Part shown: in pieces, positions 45,180 to 52,299 of the stretch
Numbering within the stretch: the first letter of the stretch is position 1
Layout of the letters: every line of letters begins with the position of its first letter
Assembly: GCA_044356305.1 (NCBI GenBank)
Contig: JBIKWM010000021.1
Coordinates: 1 to 56,254, forward strand
Direction of reading: 5' to 3'
Source of the DNA: JBIKWM01 sp044356305
GTDB lineage: Bacteria; Bacteroidota; Bacteroidia; UBA10329
DNA length: 56,254 nt
The notes under the pieces: model-generated
Databases searched by the model: none
Seen by the model: only the letters and a program-made list of their open reading frames with translations
Told to the model about the DNA's origin: nothing
Program-made: the position numbers and the translations under genes

Positions 45180-46322
45180 CTAAGCTCTTTGAAGGGCCGC
45201 TTCGCGCAGCGTATCGGCTATGCTCAGTGTGAGGTCGGTGAAAATTATCCTCCCGGCACCGTTGCGTTCTATGTGATATGCTGCGCGGTCCATCTCGGAG
45301 GCGATTCGGCCTGCAGTTCCTGCGTTGATGAACGGGGCGAACTTGCGGAGGAACTCTTCTTCATCGGGCAAAACAGCATCGGGCGGAAGGGTGCCGGTTG
45401 GCTGCAACAGCACTTTGCGCAATGTGCTGAGGGCCTGGGAGAGGAACACCCGCTGGGTCTCGCGGCCCCACTTGGCAAATTCATCACCCAAAGTGGCCAT
45501 TTCCTCCACATTCATGGCATAGGCGGCCCGCATCCAAGATATGAAGAACCGCGTAGGGTCCTCAAACAAAGAGGGGTCTTGGGCCAGGTCCATGGCCACG
45601 CGCACGTTCCCGGTTGCCAGATGGGCTATTCGCCTGGCCACGGCCGGCTGAGACTGGGCCCGTTGCACAAGGGCTGTCTCCACCTCTGCATCGGTGGGTC
45701 GCGCCAACCGCACGGCCTGCACCCGCGATAGGATGGTAGGCAGCATGTGGTCTATGCTCTCGGCCGTGAGGATGAACATGGTGCCGTTGGGCGGTTCCTC
45801 CAGACTCTTGAGCAATTTATTGGCCGTCTGTTCATTCATATGCTCAGCCATGTGGATGATCACCACCCGCATGGCGGCCTCGTATGGGCGGTAGCTCAGG
45901 GCATTGATGATCACCGCGCTGTCGCGCACATTTATAATGCACTTCTTGTTCGCCACGCCCAAGGCGTTTCGCCAGCCGTCTAGGCTGATGTAGGGGTCGT
46001 CAAGCACAGACTTCCTCCATTGGGTCAGGAAATCCTGACTCGACCCCGAATGGCTGTCGCCCGAGCTGTTGTTGGGAAAAACGTACAGCACATCGGGGTG
46101 CTGAAGCTTGTTATTCTTGAGGCACGATCGGCAGGTGCCGCAGGCCTCCATTTCGCCACGTTGTGCGCATTGTATGAAACGAGTCATGGCCAAGGCCAAA
46201 GGCAGCGACCCGAAGCCCTCGGCACCGAGAAGTAGGAACGCGTTGGGCAGGCGGCCCGCGCTGATGGCCGTGCGCAGTTTATTTGCCACGGTCTGTTGCC
46301 CTATCACATCAGCGAATCTCAT
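45180..46322 (-). CDS. holB: DNA polymerase III delta' subunit-like (clamp loader)
   Basis: 380 residues from the ATG at 46322 (MRFADVIGQQTVANKLRTA). AAA+ fold with a broken Walker A (LLLGAEGFGSLPLALAM, no GK), as expected for delta', which does not hydrolyse ATP. A four-Cys zinc site is present (CAQRGEMEACGTCRSC), and sensor-like segments follow (IIHMAEHMNEQTANKLLKSL, LEEPPNGTMFILTAESID). The C-terminal part is helical, as in the clamp-loader collar. It loads the sliding clamp with the gamma/tau and delta subunits. It is divergent from the Fic gene with a 94-base gap. Confidence 0.9.
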   Translation of the reverse strand: MRFADVIGQQTVANKLRTAISAGRLPNAFLLLGAEGFGSLPLALAMTRFIQCAQRGEMEACGTCRSCLKNNKLQHPDVLYVFPNNSSGDSHSGSSQDFLTQWRKSVLDDPYISLDGWRNALGVANKKCIINVRDSAVIINALSYRPYEAAMRVVIIHMAEHMNEQTANKLLKSLEEPPNGTMFILTAESIDHMLPTILSRVQAVRLARPTDAEVETALVQRAQSQPAVARRIAHLATGNVRVAMDLAQDPSLFEDPTRFFISWMRAAYAMNVEEMATLGDEFAKWGRETQRVFLSQALSTLRKVLLQPTGTLPPDAVLPDEEEFLRKFAPFINAGTAGRIASEMDRAAYHIERNGAGRIIFTDLTLSIADTLREAALQRA

Positions 46323-46373
46323 TCTTATATGCAGCAATGATAGGGGCTCAGAAGAAAAATCAGAGAAAAAAAT

Positions 46374-46410
46374 AATATCGGATAATATGACATGAAAAAA
46401 TACCGATATT
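46374..46410. promoter_or_regulatory. Inverted repeat in front of the Fic gene, possible operator
   Basis: AATATCGG (46374-46381) and CCGATATT (46403-46410) are perfect eight-base inverted arms with a 21-base spacer. They lie between holB and fic in an AT-rich stretch, just before the Fic coding region. The arm spacing fits binding of a dimer on one face of the helix. A start ATG in another frame (46392) lies between the arms and seems unused. Confidence 0.45.
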
Positions 46411-46416
46411 TGTGGG

Positions 46417-47382
46417 GTGTGGGGATTAGATGCATATCAGAGAGAAGCAGTGCTTCCTACCGTAGAGCGGCTCATGGAAAAAAAACGCGAGCTCGACTCC
46501 CTGAGGCCATTGCCACAGGTGGCACTTAACAGGCTGCGCACCGATATCGCGTTGGAATGGACCTACAACTCCAATGGCATTGAGGGCAACACCCTTACAC
46601 TGAACGAGACCCGGGTAGTGCTTGAAGATGGCATGACCATAGGCGGCAAGAGCATACGCGAGCACCTAGAGGCCACCAACCACGCCTCGGCCATCCAGTT
46701 TCTTGAATCAATAGTGGGGAACAAGAGAGGACTGACCGAACGGGAGGTGCTGGACCTGCACGCGCTAGTGCTATATGGCATAGACAAGGAGTTCTGTGGA
46801 AGGTTCCGGAACGCAGGGGTAAGGATAGTGGGTGCCAATTTCACCCCACCCAACATGATGAAGGTGCCAGGGCTGATGGCTGAGCTGTTTGAATTCGTCA
46901 ACACCGATCCTCTTGGCCTTTCGCCCCTTGTGATGGCCACACTGTTTCACCATAGGCTGGTATGGATACATCCCTTCTTTGATGGCAACGGCCGCACGGT
47001 GCGCCTGGCGATGAATCTCCTGTTGATGCGCGAGGGATTTCCTCCGGCCATCATCCTTATGAATGACCGGAAGAAATACTACGATGCCCTGAATCAGGCC
47101 AACAATGGCTCGTACACCAAGCTGTTGCTGCTTGTGTGTCAGGCCATGGAGAGGTCATTGAACATCTTCCTCAATTCGTGCTCGCAAGGCCGCGAGGACT
47201 ATGTGCCCATCACCCAACTGGTGAAAGAGCAGGAGCTGCCCTACGGTTCGGAGTATATCAGCCTATTGGCCCGCAGGGGTCAGATAGATGCGCACAAGGA
47301 AGGGAGGGACTGGCTCACCACCGGGGCTGCTGTAAGGAGTTACGTGGCCCAACGTAAGAGGAACAGGAAGCCCCGGGCCTGA
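46417..47382 (+). CDS. Fic family protein (AMPylation-type) with N-terminal inhibitory helix
   Basis: 321 residues from a GTG at 46417; the next ATG (46473) would remove part of the N-terminal helix, so the GTG is preferred. The inhibitory motif S52-N-G-I-E56-G57 (class II Fic, N-terminal) is in TYNSNGIEGNTLT, and the active-site motif HPFFDGNGRTVR starts at His185, complete with the catalytic His and the Arg. A C-terminal region with a helix-turn-helix-like segment (GSEYISLLARRGQIDAHKEG) may bind DNA. Fic enzymes transfer AMP from ATP to target proteins; Glu56 should keep it in check. Target unknown; no antitoxin gene is adjacent. Confidence 0.92.
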   Translation: MWGLDAYQREAVLPTVERLMEKKRELDSLRPLPQVALNRLRTDIALEWTYNSNGIEGNTLTLNETRVVLEDGMTIGGKSIREHLEATNHASAIQFLESIVGNKRGLTEREVLDLHALVLYGIDKEFCGRFRNAGVRIVGANFTPPNMMKVPGLMAELFEFVNTDPLGLSPLVMATLFHHRLVWIHPFFDGNGRTVRLAMNLLLMREGFPPAIILMNDRKKYYDALNQANNGSYTKLLLLVCQAMERSLNIFLNSCSQGREDYVPITQLVKEQELPYGSEYISLLARRGQIDAHKEGRDWLTTGAAVRSYVAQRKRNRKPRA

Positions 47383-47392
47383 ACGGAACGGT

Positions 47393-48412
47393 TCAGCGGC
47401 CGATATAGGCCATGCACAGATCGATGGTGGCGCGGATGCCCCTGATGTGTGTGCGTTCCATGCCGTGCGAGGCGTGCACCCCCGGGCCTATGAGCCCCAC
47501 GCGGAGGTCGAGCCCTGCCCTGAGTGCAGCCGACCCATCGCTGCCGTAGAACGGGTACACATCGCGCCTGAAGGGGATGTCATGCCCGGTGGCGAGCTCC
47601 ACGAGGTGCTTAAACATATCGGCATCGTAGGGACCGCTGGAATCCTTGGCGCAGATGGAACAGGCCACCTCGCTGCCCTCGCAGGCATCGCCCACCACGC
47701 CCATGTCGATGACGAGCAGTTCCTCCACCGAGGACGAATAACCCACCGTGCCACCGTGGCCCACCTCCTCGTAGGTGCTGAAGAAGAGCTCGACAGGCAC
47801 CTGCCGGCCAGCGGCTGCCAGCGCGCGTGCCACTTCAACAAGCACGAGGCACCCGGCCTTGTTGTCCATGTGGCGGCCCTTGATGTAGCCCGATGGGGCA
47901 ACCTGATAGCGTGTGTCGAACGCGATGGGGTCGCCATTGCCTATGCCGAGCCGCTCGGTATCGGCTCTGGTGCGCAATTCCTCATCGAGGCGGATGTACA
48001 TGCTGTCGGTGGTGCGTTCCTTTTTGGGGGTGTCCCTGTTGGCGTGGGCCGAGGGGTCGATGATCAGCAGGGTGCCGGTGTACACCTTGCCTGTGGTGGT
48101 GCGGATGCGGCAGTACTCGTTCTCGTATCCGTTGAGCGACAGGCCCCCTATCTGGGTGATGCGCAGGTGGCCATCGGGCCGTATGCCGGCCACCATGGCC
48201 CCGAGTGTGTCTATGTGGGCGGCCAGGGCGAGCTTCGGCTGGGGGCCCAGTGCGCACCGCACGGCCCCTTTGCGGGTGTATTCGGGTGCGTACCCGAGCC
48301 CACGCAGCACGTCCACCACATAGGCTGCTGCCTCGGCCGTGTGGCCCGAGGGCGAATCGATGTTGACGAGCCGCTCAAGGAAGGTGAGGTCCATTGTATC
48401 CATCATTCCCAT
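47393..48412 (-). CDS. M42 family metallo-aminopeptidase
   Basis: 339 residues. The ATG at 48412 overlaps the stop of the upstream reductase (TGATG). Metal ligands of the family are present: His/Asp in LALAAHIDTLGAMV, Asp in IKGRHMDNKAGCLV, the Glu-Glu pair in FSTYEEVGHGGTVG, Asp in VIDMGVVGDACEG, and the final His in VHASHGMERTHIRG. M42 enzymes are cytoplasmic, form large tetrahedral particles and trim N-terminal residues from short peptides. Here the gene is the second in a two-gene unit with the PaaE-like reductase, a pairing without an obvious metabolic link. Confidence 0.92.
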   Translation of the reverse strand: MGMMDTMDLTFLERLVNIDSPSGHTAEAAAYVVDVLRGLGYAPEYTRKGAVRCALGPQPKLALAAHIDTLGAMVAGIRPDGHLRITQIGGLSLNGYENEYCRIRTTTGKVYTGTLLIIDPSAHANRDTPKKERTTDSMYIRLDEELRTRADTERLGIGNGDPIAFDTRYQVAPSGYIKGRHMDNKAGCLVLVEVARALAAAGRQVPVELFFSTYEEVGHGGTVGYSSSVEELLVIDMGVVGDACEGSEVACSICAKDSSGPYDADMFKHLVELATGHDIPFRRDVYPFYGSDGSAALRAGLDLRVGLIGPGVHASHGMERTHIRGIRATIDLCMAYIGR

Positions 48413-49497
48413 CAAATTTCATCAAAATTGATGATCACCTCGGCTGTGCGGGGGTGGGCCTGGCATGTGAGCACGAGGCCCGCGGCCACTTCGCCATCGG
48501 TGAGCGAGTAGTTCTTGGTCATGTGCACCTTGCCCTCCATGACGCGGGCCATGCAGGTGCAGCACACGGCCCCTTTGCACGAGTAGGGCACATCTATGCC
48601 CGCCCTGGCAGCTGCATCGAGTATGGTGATGCCGGTGTAGGGCACCTCGAGGTTGAACTCGTGGCCGTCCATGACCACGGTAACCTGACTGGTGGCATCG
48701 TCTGCAGCGGAGGCGGCCGCATGGGTCTGGGCGGCCTGACCGCCACTGTTGCTGTCAGCAGATGTGAAAAGCTCGAAATGCACCTTCTCATCGGCCACGC
48801 CCAATGTGCGCAGTGTGTCGCGCAGGTCCATGACCATGGGTTCGGGGCCGCACATCATGAATGCGTCAACGGTGGCGGGGTCAAAGATGGAGTCGGCATA
48901 GGCGCGGCACTTGTGGCCACTGATGCGGCCGCAGAAGAGCTCGGCATCGAGGTCCTCGCCCGACAGTATGTGGAACACGCTGAGGCGGCCCATGTAGGCA
49001 TTCTTGAGCAGGTCGATGCGCCTGCGGAACATGATGCCCGAGCGGTGGCGGTTGCCATAGAAGAGCATGAACCGGCTGGCAGGCTCGGTGCTGAGCATGT
49101 GCTCCATGATGGATATGATGGGCGTGATGCCGCTGCCTGCCGCAAAGGCCACCACGGTGCGGCCACTGGCAGGTGCGGGGGGCAGTACGAACCGGCCCTG
49201 GGGGGTCATGGTGCGCAGGGTGTCGCCTGCCTTGAGGGCAGCGGTGGCATGGGTTGAGAAGCGGCCGCCCGGCACCCGCTTTACGCCCACCTGCAGCTGG
49301 GCCTGCCCGGGCACCGAGCAGATGGAGTAGGACCTGCGGAGCTCCTCGCCCCCCATGAGGGTGCTGAAGGTGAGGTACTGACCCGGGGCGAAGCGGTAGG
49401 CCTCGCGCAGGGCGGCAGGCACCTCGAGCGAGAGCACCACGCTGTCTTTGGTGTCGCGCTCGGTGGCGGTGATGCGCAGGTCGTGAAATGATGCCAT
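48412..49497 (-). CDS. PaaE-like ferredoxin reductase (FAD/NAD with C-terminal 2Fe-2S)
   Basis: 361 residues. FAD-binding domain (FAPGQYLTFSTLMGGEELRR, with RxYS in RRSYSICS), NAD-binding domain (VVAFAAGSGITPIISIMEHM, DAFMMCGPEPMVMDLRDTL), then a low-complexity linker and a plant-type 2Fe-2S domain with Cys in YSCKGAVCCTCMARVMEG and LTCQAHP. This order matches phenylacetyl-CoA epoxidase subunit E and related oxygenase reductases. No paaABCD genes are in the window, so the partner oxygenase lies elsewhere or the protein serves another system. TAnnTTTG box upstream; stop overlaps the M42 start. Confidence 0.9.
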   Translation of the reverse strand: MASFHDLRITATERDTKDSVVLSLEVPAALREAYRFAPGQYLTFSTLMGGEELRRSYSICSVPGQAQLQVGVKRVPGGRFSTHATAALKAGDTLRTMTPQGRFVLPPAPASGRTVVAFAAGSGITPIISIMEHMLSTEPASRFMLFYGNRHRSGIMFRRRIDLLKNAYMGRLSVFHILSGEDLDAELFCGRISGHKCRAYADSIFDPATVDAFMMCGPEPMVMDLRDTLRTLGVADEKVHFELFTSADSNSGGQAAQTHAAASAADDATSQVTVVMDGHEFNLEVPYTGITILDAAARAGIDVPYSCKGAVCCTCMARVMEGKVHMTKNYSLTDGEVAAGLVLTCQAHPRTAEVIINFDEI

Positions 49498-49517
49498 GCT
49501 GTTGTGCAGTTGTGGCG

Positions 49518-49525
49518 CAAAAGTA
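49518..49525 (-). promoter_or_regulatory. Bacteroidota -7 box of the PaaE-like/M42 unit
   Basis: TACTTTTG followed by CGCC on the minus strand fits TAnnTTTG, 20 bases before the ATG at 49497. No clear -33 element. Confidence 0.5.
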
Positions 49526-49550
49526 TCGGAATGGGGGGGCGGTTCGGCAG

Positions 49551-49625
49551 GTCAGGCGGTCAGGTAGTCAGGCGGTCAGGGGGTCAGGTAGTCAGGCGGT
49601 CAGGGGGGTCAGCGGATCAGGGGGC
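49551..49625. repeat. 8-bp tandem repeat (GTCAGGNN)
   Basis: About eight units of GTCAGG plus two variable bases (CG, TA or GG) in a row, decaying at the right end. It lies just upstream of the promoter of the reductase unit and left of the 42-bp array. No coding frame; a slippage-prone simple repeat. Confidence 0.8.
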
Positions 49626-49668
49626 AGGACACTAGGGGTAAGGCTTATTTGAAGATGGGCGGGGCGGT

Positions 49669-49702
49669 GGGAAAAAGGAAAGCCCCGCTGGTGGGCGGGG
49701 CT
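49669..49702 (-). terminator. Rho-independent terminator downstream of the 42-bp array
   Basis: Eight-base perfect stem AGCCCCGC (49681-49688) with GCGGGGCT (49695-49702), six-base loop, followed on the minus strand by TTCCTTTTTCCC. It lies 31 bases past the end of the open minus-strand frame across the 42-bp array, suggesting that the array is transcribed on the minus strand. Confidence 0.7.
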
Positions 49703-49732
49703 CTCATGGGGCGGGCGGGGGATTCAGTTGTT

Positions 49733-50311
49733 CTATTGAAGTTCATCTTGATGAAACCTGCCGCCTCGTGGCACGGAGGTCTCTTCGCTGCGAAATGTCA
49801 GGTCGCTTCGTGGCGCGGAGGTCTCTTTGCCACGGTATGTTGATCCATACCGCAGTGCGGAGTTCTCTTTGCCACGGTATGTTGATCTATACCGCGGTGC
49901 GGAGGTCTCTTTGCCACGGTATGTTGATCCATACCGCAGTGCGGAGGTCTCTTTGCCACGGTATGTTGATCCATACCGCAGCGCGGAGGTCTCTTTGCCA
50001 CGGTATGTTGATCCATACCGCGGTGTGGAGGTCTCTTTGCCACGGTATGTTGATCCATACCGCAGCGCGGAGGTCTCTTTGCCACGGTATGTTGATTCAT
50101 ACCGCAGCGCGGAGGTCTCTTTGCCACGGCATGTTGATCCATACCGCAGCGCGGAGGTCTCTTTGCCACGGTATGTTGATCCATACCGCAGCGCGGAGGT
50201 TTTTTGAGTGTAAAGCTGCGCGAATGGTCGCTTCGGCTTTTCGCTGCCTAGGCCATCTGCTGCCACATATGGCTGCAAGCCCCCTGCCCTGCGGGTCGCC
50301 TTTCCTTGCAT
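49733..50311 (-). CDS. Open frame across the 42-bp array, doubtful protein
   Basis: 192 codons from an ATG at 50311. The middle is a string of near-identical 14-residue units (GSTYRGKETSALRY), strongly basic, because the array period is a multiple of three. Two plus-strand frames are open through the same array, so an open frame is weak evidence. In favour: a terminator lies just downstream on this strand. Against: no upstream promoter box seen and no recognised family. It may equally be a non-coding RNA. Confidence 0.2.
   Translation of the reverse strand: MQGKATRRAGGLQPYVAADGLGSEKPKRPFAQLYTQKTSALRYGSTYRGKETSALRYGSTCRGKETSALRYESTYRGKETSALRYGSTYRGKETSTPRYGSTYRGKETSALRYGSTYRGKETSALRYGSTYRGKETSAPRYRSTYRGKENSALRYGSTYRGKETSAPRSDLTFRSEETSVPRGGRFHQDELQ
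49771..50208. repeat. 42-bp tandem repeat array with hairpin core
   Basis: Nine near-identical units (starting at 49813, 49855, 49897, 49939, 49981, 50023, 50065, 50107, 50149), a degenerate unit at 49771-49812 and a partial one at 50191-50208. Each unit reads GCGCGGAGGTCTCTTTGCCA followed by the inverted repeat CGGTATG-TTGATC-CATACCG. Differences are single bases, mostly C/T transitions (for example GATCC to GATCT). No variable spacers, so not CRISPR. A terminator on the minus strand follows. Confidence 0.92.
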
Positions 50312-50772
50312 GTATGAACAATTGGGGTTGTCTATGGGCTACAATGGAGTTTCTGCCGACAAATAGCGATTTCATCGATCCAGTTCACAAATAAAAAAGT
50401 GAAAGGGAGAGTGAGAGGCCGCCCTTTCAACCTTGTCCTTTACACCTTAAACCCCTCATGCTTCGACTCCGCTCAGCATGACCTGGACATCATCGGTGCA
50501 GGCCTCTCCCTCAGGCTGCCGGGCCTCGGCCATCAGCAATCAGCAATCAGCAATCATATTTCAGCAATCACAAATCAGCAATCACAAATCAGCAATCAAC
50601 ACCCCCCCTCATGCTTCGACTTCGCTCAGCATGACAAGGTGGCCGGGGCACCTATGTCACCCATTAAGGGAAAGTGAAAGAGAGAGTGAAAGTGAGAGGA
50701 TGAGTTTATGGCTAAGGCCATGAGCTCCCTTTGGTCGGTTGCTTCGGGGTGACTCTCGCAATGACGCTGCCA
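50312..50772. repeat. Repeat-rich intergenic stretch with REP-like copies
   Basis: No gene seen. It holds a short REP-like fragment at 50,453-50,481 (CTCATGCTTCGACTCCGCTC) and a fuller copy at 50,522-50,662: GGCCTCGGCCATCAG, a run of CAGCAATCA words, CCCCCCCTCATG, the palindrome, and CACCTATGTCACCC, then it departs from the consensus. Between the copies are GA-rich words (GAAAGAGAGAGTGAAAG). Confidence 0.75.
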
Positions 50773-50878
50773 GGCCTCGGCCATCAGCAATCAGAAATCA
50801 ACAATCAGCAATACCCCCCCCTCATGCTTCGACTCCGCTCAGCATGACAAGGTCGCGTAGGCACCTATGTCACCCTGA
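50773..50878. repeat. Left part of the composite REP-like repeat interrupted by IS110
   Basis: Same order as the copy at 17,571-17,727 (minus strand): GCCTCGGCCATCAGCAATCA, CCCCCCCTCATGC, CTTCGACTCCGCTCAGCATG, CACCTATGTCACCCTGA. It stops at 50,878, where the element begins; the rest of the repeat resumes at 52,101. Confidence 0.85.
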
Positions 50879-50881
50879 TTT

Positions 50882-51883
50882 CTATGACAAAACCAAATCT
50901 TGTTGATATGGTCTATTGTTGTTAACGGCCGAGCATATCCGAGCCACTATTTTGTTTCGGAGCGCGTTGATCACAGCCATCTTGTTCTTGCCCTCAGCCA
51001 CTTTTCGAATGTAGTAAAGTTGAAGCTCGCCTTTTAGGTGGGTGACACGGAGTGCCGCCATGTGGAGGAGCCTTTTAAGGGCCTTGTCAGCATTTTGCGA
51101 CACGCGCGGTCTTCGGTGCACCGATGTTCCCGAGCTGTGCTCAAACGGTACTACCCCCGCGAAGCAGGCCAGCTTTCTCGGGTCATTTATCGCGCGGAAC
51201 ATGTCGGTTTTTATGAGCAGTTCCCAGGCCAGCACTTTTCCAACGCCAGGTACTGAGGTGATCAGGTTGAACATTTCTTGCATCCCGTCACATTGCGATA
51301 TCAGATCATCTATTTGACGTTCAATGCCCTTTATCTCCTTGTCAATAGTGGTGCAGACCCTTTTGGACAGGGCACCGATGCCTCTTGTCAGCTCCTTGTC
51401 CCCGAGTGCTTTTACCTCTGCGGCCGGTACTGCCATGCGGGTCCTCATACCCACCAGGCGCTTGCGGCACGAGACCAGCGTCCTCAGCTTGCGCAGACTG
51501 AGCTCAGGCATCACAGAAGGCTTGAGGGTACTCTCATGGAGCTCCACATGAAGCGCGATGCGCTGGGCATCCACTTTGTCGTTCTTACCCCGCACCAGCC
51601 CCATGCTGCGCTTGAGGTGTAGGGCATTGATCACGTAAACCTGTGCCCCAAGTCCATCGAGCGCATCGTAACAGCTCCAGTTGTACATACCTGTGTTCTC
51701 CAGCCCGATCAGCAGCCGCTCCTCCGTTCGGGCCTTGCGGATGCCCTTGAAAAAGGCCTTGATGTTCTTAACATCATTAACGATGTTGAACTGCTCGGCC
51801 TGTCCTTCTCTGCGAACGCAGATGTCCAAAGTGAGCTTACTCACGTCTATTCCAACAAAGACTGTTTTCGTTCTTTTGTCCAT
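50882..51883 (-). CDS. IS110-family transposase (DEDD/Ser recombinase)
   Basis: 333 residues, full length. N-terminal RuvC-like DEDD domain: Asp13 in VFVGIDVSKLTLDI, Glu in LLIGLENTGMYNW, Asp pair in KNDKVDAQRIAL. C-terminal Transposase_20 domain: LITSVPGVGKVLAWELL and LACFAGVVPFEHSSGTSVHR, where the SSG Ser should be the nucleophile of the family. All key residues are present and the frame is intact, so the element may be active. The enzyme uses an RNA encoded in the element's non-coding end to choose donor and target DNA. Confidence 0.95.
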   Translation of the reverse strand: MDKRTKTVFVGIDVSKLTLDICVRREGQAEQFNIVNDVKNIKAFFKGIRKARTEERLLIGLENTGMYNWSCYDALDGLGAQVYVINALHLKRSMGLVRGKNDKVDAQRIALHVELHESTLKPSVMPELSLRKLRTLVSCRKRLVGMRTRMAVPAAEVKALGDKELTRGIGALSKRVCTTIDKEIKGIERQIDDLISQCDGMQEMFNLITSVPGVGKVLAWELLIKTDMFRAINDPRKLACFAGVVPFEHSSGTSVHRRPRVSQNADKALKRLLHMAALRVTHLKGELQLYYIRKVAEGKNKMAVINALRNKIVARICSAVNNNRPYQQDLVLS

Positions 51884-51909
51884 TGTAACGGTTCTCTGTG
51901 GTCCTTACC

Positions 51910-52080
51910 GGAGGAACGTCAAGTGAAGGTCAACTCCTTGATAATAGGCCTCTATGCCTGAATTTCTGATCTGACCATTGCTTGACGGAAGGGGGCGGGT
52001 CCGTATCAGGGTCTGAGTCTGCAAACTCGGAGCAATCTTGGTTAACCCGCCCCTCTTCCTCTAATAAGTACCGGGTTATT
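51910..52080 (-). ncRNA. Predicted IS110 bridge RNA
   Basis: Minus strand. First stem-loop: GGGGCGGGT (52,053-52,045) with ACCCGCCCC (52,000-51,992), inner hairpin GAGT/ACTC. The 3' side of its internal loop has ACCCTGA (52,012-52,006), complementary over seven bases to the target TCAGGGT, core TC included; the 5' side has AGATTGCTC, sharing GCTC and scattered bases with the left target GAAGGGCTC. Second stem-loop: CGTCAAG (51,987-51,981) with CTTGACG (51,923-51,917), then GGTCA/TGACC, terminal hairpin AGGC/GCCT. Its internal loop has AGAAAT (51,967-51,962), matching the element's right end, and TCAAGGA, pairing six of seven with the left end TCCTTTA. The exact RNA ends are unknown. Confidence 0.75.
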
Positions 52081-52100
52081 GTGTGGGTACAAGTCTAAAG

Positions 52101-52143
52101 GAGCCCTTCGGCAAGCTCAGGACAGGCTCTGTCGAAGGGTGCT
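52101..52143. repeat. Right part of the REP-like repeat interrupted by IS110
   Basis: GAGCCCTTCGGCAAGCTCAG then a stretch ending CTGTCGAAGGGTGC, an imperfect palindrome identical in layout to 17,571-17,613 on the other strand. It completes the repeat that stops at 50,878. Confidence 0.85.
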
Positions 52144-52227
52144 GGGCCTTTTGCAGGCACAGGGTGCGTCCTTCCTTTCAAGGCGGGTAAGGAGACCTCC
52201 CCCGACCCCTCCTTTCCAGGAGGGGAG

Positions 52228-52269
52228 TAAAAACACCAAGGGCCGCCCCATTGCTGGAGCGGCCCTTGG
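52228..52269 (-). terminator. Rho-independent terminator of the giant adhesin-like gene
   Basis: Eleven-base perfect stem CCAAGGGCCGC (52,236-52,246) with GCGGCCCTTGG (52,259-52,269), loop of 12 bases, then TGTTTTTAC on the minus strand. It starts 30 bases after the stop of the adhesin-like gene. A small palindrome CCCCTCC ... GGAGGGG lies beside it. Confidence 0.85.
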
Positions 52270-52299
52270 CACGTTCGGTGAGTCTTCTGCCCTGCCCTA

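Larger units (their letters stand above)
50879..52100 (-). mobile_element. IS110-family insertion sequence
   Basis: 1,222 bp between the two halves of a REP-like repeat. The uninterrupted copy at 17,612 gives the joint exactly; GA occurs at both ends on the plus strand (50,877-50,878 and 52,101-52,102), which is the core dinucleotide TC in element orientation. No terminal inverted repeats and no target duplication beyond the core, as typical of the family. The right end is only three bases past the transposase stop; the left end is a 217-bp non-coding region (51,884-52,100). This long-left, short-right layout is that of the IS110 group rather than the IS1111 group. Confidence 0.9.

Noticed and set aside
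49771..50208. CRISPR array
   Set aside because: Units are contiguous and near-identical with no unique spacers, and no cas genes are nearby.
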